Below are positions 15,861 through 24,976 of a DNA stretch of 64,000 bases, one piece after another. Each line of letters starts with the position of its first letter. Positions within the stretch are counted from its first letter, which is position 1. Source of the DNA: Oscillospiraceae bacterium (GTDB taxonomy: Bacteria > Bacillota > Clostridia > Oscillospirales > Oscillospiraceae); contig SVLH01000005.1 in NCBI GenBank assembly GCA_015068025.1, positions 1 through 64,000 of the forward strand, read 5' to 3'. The notes beneath the pieces were generated by a model, which worked only from the letters and a program-made list of their open reading frames with translations, made no database searches and was not told where the DNA came from. The position numbers were made by a program, and so were the translations under genes.

Positions 15861-16961
15861 TCAGTCTCCTTTCTTGGGCAGATGGGTGAGGGAGATGACC
15901 AGCAGGACGATAAAGCCGATACCCACGGCCACCATACCGGGGGTCTTGATGCCGCCGACCTTGTAGACGCCGTCCACGACGCTGTCGGCACTGCCGGCAA
16001 GGCCGAAGTTGTGAGCGATGGCAGCGCCGAAGATCATGCCGAATATGGTGACGCCGGAGTCACCGTTGCCCTCGCCGGCGAGGATCAGCTGGCGCAGAGG
16101 GCAGCCGCCCAGCAGGATGGAGCCCCAGCCCACCAGAGCCATACCCAGGAACGACCACAGATACTGGCTGTGCGCCACGGGCTGGGAGAGGGCGGAGAGC
16201 TTGTAGCTGTCCAGAATCAGGTTGCCGATGGTGACCGTGACCCAGATGGCGAGGAAGCCCGTCAGCAGGGTGAAGTCCTTGAGCAGGAACACATCCCGCA
16301 TACCGCCCGCCATACACAGACGGCTGCGCTGGGCGATGAAGCCAACTACCAGACCGGCGATCAGCGCGATGGCCAGCGGGGCACGCAAAGAGCCCGGGCC
16401 GGATTCGGAGAATTTCAGCAGGGAGGGGGTAAACAGCAGCAGGGCCAGCAGAAGCACCATAAAGCCGGGCAGAGCGAAGCCGCCGGCGGTGCGGCCGGGA
16501 TAGGCGCGGCCCAGGGAGAAACCCTTTTTCAGGAACACGATGCCCACCAGAATACCGGCAATAAAGCCGGCCAGAGCGGCCACGGCAGTCAGGTCGCCGC
16601 CGCCGAGACGGATGACCATCCGCAGGGGGCAGCCCAGAAACACCAGCGCGCCGATCATCACAAAGGCGCCCAGAATAAAGCGGACGGCGGGGGAGGAGCC
16701 GGCCTTTGCCTTGAACTCCTTGAAAGCAACGGCGGCGATCATGGCGCCCAGCACCATGCCGATGATCTCGGGACGGATGTACTGCACCACGGCGGCGCTG
16801 TGAAGACCGAGGGCGCCGGCAATATCACGTTCAAAACAGGCGATGCAGAAGCCCATGTTCTTGGGGTTGCCCATAGCGGTGAGGATCAGGGCGGCAACAC
16901 CGACGATGACACCGGCTGCCAGCGGCAGACCATAGTCTTTCAACAAACGATTTCCTTTCAT
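15861..16961 (-). CDS. yedE: YedE-family putative selenium (thiosulfate-type) transporter
   Basis: This 366-residue membrane protein has two repeats of a YeeE/YedE domain and about ten hydrophobic segments. Each repeat carries the conserved GCPLR signature (FLGCPLRMVIRLGGGD and LLGGCPLRQLILAGEG), and other cysteines (GFCIACFERD, RSRLCMAGG) line up with sulfur- or selenium-handling residues in the family. YedE is a candidate selenium importer in organisms that use selenium; the related YeeE takes up thiosulfate. The start is ATG 16961 behind AGGAGC; thirty upstream in-frame codons have no ribosome site. It lies between the DUF3343 gene and the TusA-like gene, all on one strand, as a compact three-gene unit. 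Confidence 0.85.
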   Translation of the reverse strand: MKGNRLLKDYGLPLAAGVIVGVAALILTAMGNPKNMGFCIACFERDIAGALGLHSAAVVQYIRPEIIGMVLGAMIAAVAFKEFKAKAGSSPAVRFILGAFVMIGALVFLGCPLRMVIRLGGGDLTAVAALAGFIAGILVGIVFLKKGFSLGRAYPGRTAGGFALPGFMVLLLALLLFTPSLLKFSESGPGSLRAPLAIALIAGLVVGFIAQRSRLCMAGGMRDVFLLKDFTLLTGFLAIWVTVTIGNLILDSYKLSALSQPVAHSQYLWSFLGMALVGWGSILLGGCPLRQLILAGEGNGDSGVTIFGMIFGAAIAHNFGLAGSADSVVDGVYKVGGIKTPGMVAVGIGFIVLLVISLTHLPKKGD

Positions 16962-17016
16962 ACACACGCTCCTGTCGATGTTTTTTTGAAAGAACACCGG
17001 ACGGCAAAGAAAAAGT

Positions 17017-17253
17017 TTACAGGAAAAGCTCGTAAACCCCTGCGGTTTCAATGCCTGCGCCGGTAAGAAATCTGTCCAGCGTCTCGCGGACTTCCGGGGA
17101 AGCCGACCAGGCGATGCCGCAGTCGGAGGTGATCTGCCGGGGAACGGAGATCAACCGCCCCTCCAGCCCATGCTTTTTGCAAAGGCGCTCCGTGGCCATG
17201 GCGCAGGCTGTGGTATGAAAGGCCACTATCAGGCGAAGCTGCTTTTCCCGCAT
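17017..17253 (-). CDS. DUF3343 putative Se/S carrier-like protein
   Basis: This 78-residue protein matches the small DUF3343 family: LRLIVAFHTTACAMATERLC near the start and ITSDCGIAWSA in the middle, with Cys17 and Cys45 conserved. The family is found beside yedE/yedF and is proposed to carry selenium or sulfur. The start is ATG 17253 with AAGGAG upstream; the frame is open 39 codons further up but without a start signal. It is the first gene of the DUF3343-yedE-tusA unit, with a 55-base gap to yedE. Confidence 0.8.
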   Translation of the reverse strand: MREKQLRLIVAFHTTACAMATERLCKKHGLEGRLISVPRQITSDCGIAWSASPEVRETLDRFLTGAGIETAGVYELFL

Positions 17254-17363
17254 GACCGCACTCCTTTTCGACCGTTGTTTTTTTATAAGTATAACACATC
17301 GGACGGGGGAAGTCGAGGGGTATTTTCCTGCAGTCCCAGAATGATTAAAATGACAAAAATAGA

Positions 17364-17391
17364 TTGACAAATTTGGTTATTTTGCTATGAT
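17364..17391 (+). promoter_or_regulatory. Strong sigma-A promoter of the threonine ammonia-lyase gene
   Basis: A perfect TTGACA (17364-17369) is followed after 16 bases by TATGAT (17386-17391). The gene starts about 50 bases further on. Confidence 0.8.
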
Positions 17392-17440
17392 GGAACAATC
17401 TCGGCCGTTAATTTCGAATCCGGAATGAGGAGTGAATGTC

Positions 17441-18661
17441 ATGCTGGTACTTGATCGGTTCAAGGAAGCCCGCAGTGTGCTGCGGGGTGTGATCGCAGGG
17501 ACGGAGCTGGTATACAGCCAGTACCTTTCGGACAGCTGCGGAAATCAGGTGTATTTGAAGCCGGAGAACCTGCAGGTGACCGGTGCATATAAGATCCGTG
17601 GTGCCTATTTCAAGGCTTCCCGGCTCACCCAGGAGGAAAAGGATCGCGGCCTTATCACCGCATCCGCAGGCAACCATGCGCAGGGTGTTGCTTATGCCGC
17701 AAAAACGGCGGGGATCAAGGCGACCGTGGTCATGCCCACCACAACGCCGCTGATGAAAGTAGACCGGACAAAGAAGTTTGGTGCAGAAGTCATTCTTCAC
17801 GGCGGTGTGTTCGATGATGCGGCGGAATATGCCCAGCAGCTGGCGCAGGAGCGGGGCATGACGTACATCCCGCCCTTCAACGATCTGGACATTGCCTGCG
17901 GACAGGGCACCATTGCCTATGAGATATTCCAGTCCCTTCCGGATGTGGATGTGATCCTGGTGCCCATTGGCGGCGGCGGTCTTGCGGCGGGCGTTGCCAC
18001 GCTGGCCAAGCTGCTCAATCCCCATGTGCGTGTCATTGGCGTGGAGCCCATCGGCGCGGCATCCATGAAAGCCTCTGTGGAGGCCGGGCATGTGGTTTCT
18101 CTGCCTGCGGCGGTGACGATCGCCGACGGCGTGGCGGTGCGCACACCGGGCGACAAGGTGTTTCCGTACATTCAGCAGAATGTGGATGAGATCCTGACCA
18201 TTGAGGATGATGAACTGGTAGAGGCGTTTCTGGACATCATGGAAAACCACAAGATGATGGTGGAAAACGCCGGCCTTTTGAGTGTGGCGGCGCTGAAGCA
18301 TCTGGACTGCCGCGACAAAAATGTGGTGTCGATCCTCTCCGGCGGCAATATGGACGTCATCACCATGGCAAGCCTTGTGCAGTATGGACTCATCAACCGC
18401 GGGCGGGTGTTCAGCTTTTCCGTCATGCTGCCCGACCGTCCCGGTGAGCTGGTGCGTGTGGCGCAGATCGTGGCAGAGGAAAAGGGCAATATCATCAAGC
18501 TGGATCATAACCAGTTCGTCAGCATCAACCGCCAGAGCAAGGTGGAACTGCAGGTGACGCTGGAAGCCTTTGGCCACGAGCATAAGGAAACAATTTTGGA
18601 TGCACTGCGTCGTCATGGTTATGATGTGCAGCTGATCCAGTCCAAAAGTGTATATAACTGA
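17441..18661 (+). CDS. ilvA: Threonine ammonia-lyase with C-terminal ACT domain
   Basis: This 406-residue pyridoxal-phosphate enzyme deaminates threonine to 2-oxobutanoate, the first step to isoleucine or a route of threonine breakdown. The PLP lysine is Lys51 in VTGAYKIRGAYF; the usual Ser or Thr before that motif is Ala-Tyr here. Other fold-type II motifs are ASAGNHAQGVAYAA and the phosphate-binding PIGGGGLAAGVA. An ACT domain (about residues 325-400, FSVMLPDRPGELVRVAQIVA) can bind a regulatory amino acid. The length and single ACT fit the TdcB/short IlvA group, so catabolic use is possible. The ATG at 17441 has GAGGAG eight bases upstream and is preferred over a GTG at 17432 that overlaps that site. 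Confidence 0.9.
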   Translation: MLVLDRFKEARSVLRGVIAGTELVYSQYLSDSCGNQVYLKPENLQVTGAYKIRGAYFKASRLTQEEKDRGLITASAGNHAQGVAYAAKTAGIKATVVMPTTTPLMKVDRTKKFGAEVILHGGVFDDAAEYAQQLAQERGMTYIPPFNDLDIACGQGTIAYEIFQSLPDVDVILVPIGGGGLAAGVATLAKLLNPHVRVIGVEPIGAASMKASVEAGHVVSLPAAVTIADGVAVRTPGDKVFPYIQQNVDEILTIEDDELVEAFLDIMENHKMMVENAGLLSVAALKHLDCRDKNVVSILSGGNMDVITMASLVQYGLINRGRVFSFSVMLPDRPGELVRVAQIVAEEKGNIIKLDHNQFVSINRQSKVELQVTLEAFGHEHKETILDALRRHGYDVQLIQSKSVYN

Positions 18662-18666
18662 AATCC

Positions 18667-18703
18667 GGAGGAGCATCTGCAATGGTAGATGTTCCTCTTT
18701 TTT
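18667..18703 (+). terminator. Terminator after the threonine ammonia-lyase gene
   Basis: GAGGAGCATCT pairs with AGATGTTCCTC (one G-T pair) and is followed by a T6 run. Confidence 0.8.
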
Positions 18704-18726
18704 GTGGAAGAAAGAACAATTTTCGG

Positions 18727-18755
18727 TTGAAAATGAACGGCTGTTTTGATATAGT
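18727..18755 (+). promoter_or_regulatory. Promoter of the smc-ftsY run
   Basis: TTGAAA (18727-18732), 17-base spacer, TATAGT (18750-18755) with a TG one base before the -10 box. It is the only clear promoter before smc. Confidence 0.65.
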
Positions 18756-18818
18756 ATACTGGTTAAAATGTATCATTCTGCGCATTGGTGTGCGGAAAGA
18801 ACGTTCAGAGGTGGAATT

Positions 18819-21800
18819 GTGTACTTAAAAGCATTGGAAATTCAGGGATTTAAATCCTTCCCCGAAAAGACCGTTTTGAACTTTGGCGAGGACATTACCG
18901 CCATTGTCGGCCCTAACGGCTCCGGTAAGTCCAATATTTCCGACGCCATCCGCTGGGTCATGGGTGAACAGAGCGCCAAGGGTCTGCGCGGCGCAAAGAT
19001 GGAGGACGTGATCTTCGGTGGTACGGAGAAGCGCAATCAGGTCCACTTTGCCCAGGTTACCCTGGTCATTGACAACACGGAGCATATCTTCCCCTCCATG
19101 GAGGAGAGCGAGGTTTCCGTTACCCGCCGCTATAACCGCAGTGGCGAGAGCGAATACTATATCAACCGCCAGAGCGTCCGCCTGCGCGACGTGACGGAGC
19201 TGTTCATGGATACCGGCATGGGGCGTGAGGGCTACTCCATCATTGGCCAGGGCAAGATCGACGAGATCCTCTCCACCAAGAGCGGCGAGCGCCGCGAGAT
19301 CTTTGAGGAGGCCGCCGGTATTTCCAAGTTCCGCCACCGCAAGGAGGAGTCCGAGCGCAAGCTGGAGCGCACCGAGGAAAATCTGGTGCGCATCAATGAC
19401 AAGATCTCCGAACTGGAACTGCAGGTTGAGCCTCTGCGGAATCAGGCGGAAACCGCGAAGAAATTTCTGATCCTGCGTGATGAACTGCGTCTGCTGGAGA
19501 TCTCCGTATGGCTGGAAAATCTGGATAATCTCAAAACCAATGTCCGCAAGCTGGAAATGGATTTCCACGCCGCCGAGGCCCAGCGGGATGAAGCCCGCGC
19601 GGCGTTGGACGCGCTGTATACCGAGGGCGAGCAGTACGGTGAGCGGATGCGGGAAAAGGACATGGAAGCCGAGCGGATCCGCACCCAAACTGCTGAACTG
19701 GATGCCCGGGCGGCGGAGCAGGAGTCTGCCATCGCCGTTCTGGAGACCAACATCTCTCACAATCGGGAAAACATTGACCGCGCCGGCGCAGAACTTGCGG
19801 AAACGGACAGCCGCGCCGGCGGTCTGGAAGCGCAGGCTGCAGAGCAGGAGGCACAGATCTCCGGCATCGACAGCCGCCTTGCCGAGCTGAATCGCGAACT
19901 GGACGCCCTGCTGGCGGAGGCACGCACAGCGGCAGAGCAGGCCGGCGGCGCCCAGAGTCAGGCGGAGAGCCTGCGGGCGCAGGAGGCCATTGCCGTGGCT
20001 GCGGCGGCGGATGCCAGAACCACGGCGGCGTCCATTGCCGCGGAGAACGGGCAGATCGAGGCACGCAGAGAGGCTGTGAAGGCGGAGATGGCCGCTGCCG
20101 AAGCACAGCTGGAAGAATCTGAAAAGGAAGCCCGCCGCAATCGCCGTGGGCTGGAGGATGCCCAGGATGAGGCAACAGCCGTGGGCAACATCATTGCCGG
20201 CCACACGTTGCGTATGGACGAGCGGCAGAAGAAAGCTGCCGCCGCATCGGAGGAACGAGTCAAGCTGACCATGGATGTGGGCGCGCTGGATAACCGGATC
20301 CGCCTGCTCACCGACATGGAAAAGGAATATGAGGGTTTCAACAAGGCTGTCAAGATCGTCATGCAGGCAAAGGGAAGCCTGCGCGGCATCCACGGCCCTG
20401 TGGCAAACCTGATGAAAACGGATTCCAAGTATTCTCTCGCCATCGAGATCGCATTGGGTGCCGGATTGCAGAACATCGTGGTGGACAGGGAGGAGGACGC
20501 CAAGAGCGCCATCAACTTCCTGAAGCAGAAGGACGGCGGACGAGCCACCTTCCTGCCTCTTACTGCCATTCGCGGCGACGAACTGCGGCAGAATGGCGTG
20601 GAAAATGAGTTTGGCTTCGTGGGCATCGCCTCCCGTCTGGTGACGTTTGACGGAAAATATCAGAATATTTTTGATTCTCTGCTGGGGCGTACGGTCATCG
20701 TGGAGGATATGGACTGCGGCATCGCCATGGCCAGAAAGTACCAGAATGCCTTCCGCATCGTCACGCTGGACGGACAGGTCATCAACCGCGGCGGCTCCAT
20801 GACCGGCGGCTCTGTCAGCCGCTCTGCCGGCGTGCTGAGCCGCGCCGCGGAACTGGAAAAACTCAATGACCGCGCCGCCTCTATGCACGAAAAACTGGAA
20901 GCCGCCAAAGCGGCGGAGGAGTCCGCTGCCCGTGAACTGGCCGCCGCTCGGTACGAACTGGAAACGGCCGAGAGCCAGCGCCGTACCGCCGAGGACGAGG
21001 TCCTGCGGCTGGAAGGCATTAAACATCACTTTGACATCCTGCTCGCTGCCATCCGGGAGAATCTGGAAAATCTGGAGGGTGAGCTGACGAGCCTTTCCGG
21101 CAGGCTGGAGGATAACGCCGTCCGAGCCGCCGCCGCGCGCAAGTGCGTGGAGGAGCAGGAGGCCGCCGCGGCCGATTTCCGTGCCAGAGCGGAAGCCGCC
21201 CTGTCCGGCCAGAGCGAACTGCTGGAGAAGTCCGGCGCCCTGACGGAGGAGATCACCGTCAGAAAGACCGACCTTGCTTCCTGTGCCGCGGAGCGTGAGG
21301 CGGCTGTCCGCCGTGCGGCGGATCTGCGGCAGCTGGCTGCCGAGCTGACCGGCGATCGGGCGCAGAAAGAAGCCGTTCTGCAGGGCTACCGCCGCAGCAT
21401 TGAGGCTGCGGGTGCGGAGATCGAACAGCGCAGAGAAACGCTTGCCGCACTGGCGGCGCAGGCGCAGACCTTCCGCGACCGTCTGACCGCCCTGAACGAG
21501 GAGAAGATCGCGCTGGAAGCCGAGCGTACCGCCAAGAACCGTGCTGGTCAGGAGATGAACGAGACCCTGCTGAATCTGGAGCGCGCAGTCAGTCGTCTGG
21601 AACAGAAGATGGTCACCTCCGCCATGGAGGAGAAGCAGATTCTCGACCGCCTGTGGGAGCAGTACGAATTGAGCCACAGCGACGCCCAGATGCAGCGCAT
21701 CGAGCTGGAGAGCGTTCCCAAGGCCAGCCGCCGCATCGGCGAACTCAAGCGCGACATCAACGCGCTGGGCACCATCAATCTGGGCGCCATCGAGGAGTTT

Positions 21801-22385
21801 GAGCGTGTGAACGGCCGCTACACCTACCTCTCCGAGCAGCGCAACGACGTGGAAAAGGCCAAGGAGGAACTGTCCGGCATCATCGAGGAGATCACCGCCG
21901 AGATGACCCGCATCTTCTCCGAGCAGTTCAAACTGCTGAAGGAGAGTTTCCAGACCACCTTTGTGGAGCTGTTCGGCGGCGGCACCGCCACACTGGAACT
22001 GGAGGACGAGAACAACATTCTGGACTGCGGCATCGAGATCAAGGCCCAGCCCCCCGGCAAGAGCCTGAAGACCATCTCTCTGCTTTCCGGCGGCGAAAAG
22101 GCCTTCGTGGCCATTGCGTTGTACTTTGCCATCCTGAAAGTCCATCCCACGCCCTTCTGCGTCATGGACGAGATCGAGGCTGCGCTGGACGACGCCAACG
22201 TCACCCGTACCGCCCGCTATATGCGGACGCTGGCAGGCAGAACGCAGTTCATCGTCATCACCCACCGCCGCGGCACCATGGAGGAGGCTGACGTGCTCTA
22301 CGGCGTCACCATGCAGGAGCAGGGCGTTTCCAAGATTCTGACCATCAACCTCAACGATATGGCGAAGGAACTGAAGATCAATTAA
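18819..22385 (+). CDS. smc: Chromosome segregation protein SMC
   Basis: This 1188-residue ATPase condenses and segregates chromosomes with ScpA and ScpB. The head begins YLKALEIQGFKSF, with Walker A GPNGSGKSN at 31-39. Two long coiled-coil arms, rich in Glu, Ala, Arg and Gln, run from about 165 to 500 and 665 to 1010. They flank the hinge (about 505-650, GSLRGIHGPVANLMKTDSKY and following). The C-terminal head has the ABC signature LLSGGEKAF (1089-1095) and Walker B CVMDEIEAALDD (1114-1118). The start is GTG 18819 behind GAGGTGG; 17 in-frame upstream codons lack a ribosome site, and the resulting length equals that of Bacillus SMC. smc followed by ftsY is a standard Firmicute pair; rnc, often upstream, is not here. 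Confidence 0.97.
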   Translation: MYLKALEIQGFKSFPEKTVLNFGEDITAIVGPNGSGKSNISDAIRWVMGEQSAKGLRGAKMEDVIFGGTEKRNQVHFAQVTLVIDNTEHIFPSMEESEVSVTRRYNRSGESEYYINRQSVRLRDVTELFMDTGMGREGYSIIGQGKIDEILSTKSGERREIFEEAAGISKFRHRKEESERKLERTEENLVRINDKISELELQVEPLRNQAETAKKFLILRDELRLLEISVWLENLDNLKTNVRKLEMDFHAAEAQRDEARAALDALYTEGEQYGERMREKDMEAERIRTQTAELDARAAEQESAIAVLETNISHNRENIDRAGAELAETDSRAGGLEAQAAEQEAQISGIDSRLAELNRELDALLAEARTAAEQAGGAQSQAESLRAQEAIAVAAAADARTTAASIAAENGQIEARREAVKAEMAAAEAQLEESEKEARRNRRGLEDAQDEATAVGNIIAGHTLRMDERQKKAAAASEERVKLTMDVGALDNRIRLLTDMEKEYEGFNKAVKIVMQAKGSLRGIHGPVANLMKTDSKYSLAIEIALGAGLQNIVVDREEDAKSAINFLKQKDGGRATFLPLTAIRGDELRQNGVENEFGFVGIASRLVTFDGKYQNIFDSLLGRTVIVEDMDCGIAMARKYQNAFRIVTLDGQVINRGGSMTGGSVSRSAGVLSRAAELEKLNDRAASMHEKLEAAKAAEESAARELAAARYELETAESQRRTAEDEVLRLEGIKHHFDILLAAIRENLENLEGELTSLSGRLEDNAVRAAAARKCVEEQEAAAADFRARAEAALSGQSELLEKSGALTEEITVRKTDLASCAAEREAAVRRAADLRQLAAELTGDRAQKEAVLQGYRRSIEAAGAEIEQRRETLAALAAQAQTFRDRLTALNEEKIALEAERTAKNRAGQEMNETLLNLERAVSRLEQKMVTSAMEEKQILDRLWEQYELSHSDAQMQRIELESVPKASRRIGELKRDINALGTINLGAIEEFERVNGRYTYLSEQRNDVEKAKEELSGIIEEITAEMTRIFSEQFKLLKESFQTTFVELFGGGTATLELEDENNILDCGIEIKAQPPGKSLKTISLLSGGEKAFVAIALYFAILKVHPTPFCVMDEIEAALDDANVTRTARYMRTLAGRTQFIVITHRRGTMEEADVLYGVTMQEQGVSKILTINLNDMAKELKIN

Positions 22386-22441
22386 GGCATGGTGACGCCC
22401 CAACAGGGCTCCCACGCAAAAACTTAAAAAGGACGAAGCAT

Positions 22442-23314
22442 ATGGGCTTTTTTGATAAACTGAAAAAAATCACCACCAACCTCTTTTCCGGCTTCACCGA
22501 GGCGGACGAAGCCTTCTTCGAGGAATTGGAGGAGACCCTGATTCTGGCAGATCTGGGCATGGAAACGGCGCTGGACGCCGTGGAAAAGCTGCGCACTCGC
22601 GTCCGCAAGGAGAAACTGCGGGATCAGGAGGAGGTCAAAGCTGCCCTCCGCGACATCCTTGTGGAGATGATCGAGGTGGGCGATACCGCGCTGAACACCT
22701 CCACCACGCCTTCCGTGGTGCTGTTCATCGGTGTGAACGGCGTGGGCAAGACCACCTCCATCGGCAAGATCGGCCACGCCATGAAGAACGAGGGCAAGCG
22801 GGTGCTGTTCTGCGCTGCCGATACGTTCCGCGCTGCCGCCGCCGACCAGTTGGAGATCTGGTCCCAGCGGGCGGGGTGTGAGATCGTCCGTCAGAAGGAG
22901 GGGGCAGACCCCGGTGCTGTGCTGTTTGACGCATTGCAGGCCGCCAAAGCCCGTGGCGTGGACGTCGTTCTCTGTGATACCGCCGGCCGCCTGCACAACA
23001 AGGCAAACCTGATGGCGGAGCTGGCAAAGCTCAGCAAGATCATCGACCGGGAGTGCCCCGGCTGCGCCAGAGAGACCCTTTTGGTGCTGGACGCCACCAC
23101 CGGACAAAACGGCCTCATTCAGGCTCGTACCTTCAAGGAGACCGCCGGTCTTACCGGCATTGTGCTGACCAAGCTGGATGGCACGGCCAAGGGCGGCATC
23201 GTGGTGGCCATCGCCCGGGAACTGGGCGTGCCCGTGAAGTTTGCCGGCGTGGGCGAGGGCATCGACGACCTGAAACCCTTCGACGCCAGAGCCTATGTGG
23301 AGGCCATCATTTAA
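22442..23314 (+). CDS. ftsY: Signal recognition particle receptor FtsY
   Basis: This 290-residue GTPase docks the signal recognition particle and nascent membrane proteins at the Sec translocon. It is the short form: a brief lipid-binding N-terminus ([17 protein letters not shown]), the helical N domain (about 20-85) and the NG GTPase domain. The GTPase motifs are [13 protein letters not shown] (97-109), [24 protein letters not shown] (179-187) and [10 protein letters not shown] (243-252), with the closing loop [14 protein letters not shown]. The long acidic A domain of enterobacterial FtsY is missing, as is usual in Firmicutes. It follows smc by 56 bases and has an AAGGACGAAG-type ribosome site. 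Confidence 0.96.
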   Translation: MGFFDKLKKITTNLFSGFTEADEAFFEELEETLILADLGMETALDAVEKLRTRVRKEKLRDQEEVKAALRDILVEMIEVGDTALNTSTTPSVVLFIGVNGVGKTTSIGKIGHAMKNEGKRVLFCAADTFRAAAADQLEIWSQRAGCEIVRQKEGADPGAVLFDALQAAKARGVDVVLCDTAGRLHNKANLMAELAKLSKIIDRECPGCARETLLVLDATTGQNGLIQARTFKETAGLTGIVLTKLDGTAKGGIVVAIARELGVPVKFAGVGEGIDDLKPFDARAYVEAII

Positions 23315-23356
23315 GGTGCGTTTTAGGTATCTGCGGTATTAAAAAGAAGGAGTGCT

Positions 23357-23614
23357 ATGCTGACCGTGTTCAACCGAAAGGAACTGCTGCCTGTATTCTC
23401 TCATCAGCGCCTTTATGCCGTGCAGGCGGCGCTGGATGATGCCGGGATCCCCTATCACACAACGGCTGCAACGCCTCTGGGACGGCTGGGCGGACGGGGG
23501 AGAGAAAATGTCTTCCAGAATGCCGATGCTGCCCATGACTATAAGATCTATGTCAGAAAAGATGACTATGACCGTGCCGTGCAGGCGATCCAGCCTGTGC
23601 TGCGGAATGAATGA
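23357..23614 (+). CDS. Small conserved hypothetical protein, DUF2007-like
   Basis: This 85-residue protein is not assigned with confidence. It begins MLTVFNRKELLPVFSHQRLY, has a Gly/Arg-rich loop (GRLGGRGRENVF) and ends YKIYVRKDDYDRAVQAIQPV. The last part, an IYV strand followed by a DYDRAVQAI helix, is like the small ferredoxin-like DUF2007 domain. A good AAGGAG site lies 8 bases before the ATG, and it is set between ftsY and rph with short gaps, so it is very probably a real gene of the same run. No catalytic residues or membrane segments were seen. Confidence 0.65.
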   Translation: MLTVFNRKELLPVFSHQRLYAVQAALDDAGIPYHTTAATPLGRLGGRGRENVFQNADAAHDYKIYVRKDDYDRAVQAIQPVLRNE

Positions 23615-23627
23615 AAAGAGGAAATCT

Positions 23628-24350
23628 ATGACCAGACAGGACGGACGGGCGTTCAACGAACTGCGCCCCATTCAGATCACCACCGACTTTGTGAAATTTG
23701 CGGAGGGCAGCTGCCTCATTCAGTGCGGCGATACCATGGTGTTGTGCTGTGCCAGCATTGAAAACCGCACGCCGCCCCATGTTCCCGAGGGAGAGGGCTG
23801 GGTCACCGCCGAATACTCCATGCTGCCCCGGGCCAACCGGGAGCGCAGCAAGCGGGATGTTTCCAAACTGAAACTCTCTCCCCGCAGCGCCGAGATCCAG
23901 CGGCTGGTTGGCCGCAGCCTGCGTGCTGCCGTGGATATGAGCAAGCTGGGTGAGCATACCATTACCGTGGACTGCGACGTCATTCAGGGCGATGGCGGCA
24001 CCCGCACCGCATCCGTGACCGGTGGCTTCATCGCGCTGGCGCTGGCCTGCCGCAAGCTGGTGAAGGAAGGCTATCTTGCCGAGAGCCCCATCCGCCATTA
24101 CGTCACCGGCATTTCTGCCGGTATCGTGGACGATGTGGCGCTGCTGGATCTGCAATACAGCGAGGACAGCCGCGCCCAGGTGGATCTGAACTGCATCATG
24201 AACGAAGCAGGCGAGATCATTGAATTGCAGGGCACCGGCGAGGGTCGCGCCTTTACCCTGGAGGAGCAGCAGGAACTGGTGCGTCTGTGTGCCAAGGGCA
24301 ACCGGGAGCTGCTGGCGATCCAGAAGGAAGTGCTGGGAGGAGCATTCTGA
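23628..24350 (+). CDS. rph: Ribonuclease PH
   Basis: This 240-residue phosphorolytic exoribonuclease trims the 3' ends of tRNA precursors. The start MTRQDGRAFNELRPIQITTD is characteristic (family opening R-x-DGR), and GWVTAEYSMLPRAN, the IQRLVGRSLRA helix, the CDVIQGDGGTRTASVTGG phosphate-binding region and EIIELQGTGEGRAF are all conserved. The start is the ATG at 23628 with AGAGGAAA upstream; a longer reading of the frame from 23415 is an overlap with the preceding gene and is rejected. rph and rdgB overlap by one base (TGATG), so they are translationally coupled. Length equals that of Bacillus RNase PH. Confidence 0.96.
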   Translation: MTRQDGRAFNELRPIQITTDFVKFAEGSCLIQCGDTMVLCCASIENRTPPHVPEGEGWVTAEYSMLPRANRERSKRDVSKLKLSPRSAEIQRLVGRSLRAAVDMSKLGEHTITVDCDVIQGDGGTRTASVTGGFIALALACRKLVKEGYLAESPIRHYVTGISAGIVDDVALLDLQYSEDSRAQVDLNCIMNEAGEIIELQGTGEGRAFTLEEQQELVRLCAKGNRELLAIQKEVLGGAF

Positions 24351-24958
24351 TGAAATTTGTTCTTGCCACCAACAACCCCAAGAAACTGACAGAGATGGCC
24401 GCTATTTTGGGTGGTCTGAACGTGGAAGTGGTCAGCCCGAAAGATCTGGGCATCCACATTGAGGTGGAGGAGACCGGCACCACCTTTGCCGAAAACGCCA
24501 TGCTGAAAGCGAAAGCGATCTGCGAGGCGGCAAACCTGCCTGCCATCGCGGATGACTCCGGCCTCTGCGTGGATGCGCTGAACGGCGGGCCCGGCGTCTA
24601 TTCCGCCCGATACGGCGGAGAGGGACTGGATGATAAAGGCCGCTATCTGCTGCTGCTCAACAGCATGCGTGGCCAGACCACACGCGCGGCCCACTTTGCC
24701 TGTGCCATCGCCTGCGCGTTTCCCGATGGAAAGACGCTGACCGCCGAGGGGCGCTGTGACGGCACCATTGCCTTTGCCCCCATGGGGGAGGGCGGCTTCG
24801 GCTACGATCCTGTGTTCTTCCTGCCGGAGTACCGAAAGACCTTCGGTCAGCTGACGGCGGAGGAAAAAGAGACCGTTTCCCACAGAGGACGCGCTCTGCG
24901 GGAGTTTGTGCAAAAACTGGAAACTTTTTTGAAACAGGAACCGTCTAATACGATATAA
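24350..24958 (+). CDS. rdgB: XTP/dITP pyrophosphatase RdgB (HAM1 family)
   Basis: This 202-residue enzyme removes non-canonical purine nucleotides (XTP, dITP) and keeps them out of DNA and RNA. The motifs are the N-terminal VLATNNPKKLTEM, ETGTTFAENAMLKAKA, the catalytic IADDSGLCVDALNGGPGVYS, GEGGFGYDPVFFLPEY and the closing VSHRGRALREF. The start overlaps the rph stop by one base and has GGGAGGAG upstream. The rph-rdgB-yhbY order is common among Firmicutes. Confidence 0.95.
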   Translation: MKFVLATNNPKKLTEMAAILGGLNVEVVSPKDLGIHIEVEETGTTFAENAMLKAKAICEAANLPAIADDSGLCVDALNGGPGVYSARYGGEGLDDKGRYLLLLNSMRGQTTRAAHFACAIACAFPDGKTLTAEGRCDGTIAFAPMGEGGFGYDPVFFLPEYRKTFGQLTAEEKETVSHRGRALREFVQKLETFLKQEPSNTI

Positions 24959-24976
24959 CGACAACAGGAGAAGCAT

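Noticed and set aside
18825..22415. Very long open frame on the minus strand opposite smc
   Set aside because: It is a mirror of the GC-rich smc gene. It has no ribosome site, shows no protein motifs, and its sequence is dominated by Leu/Gly/His runs typical of antisense readings.
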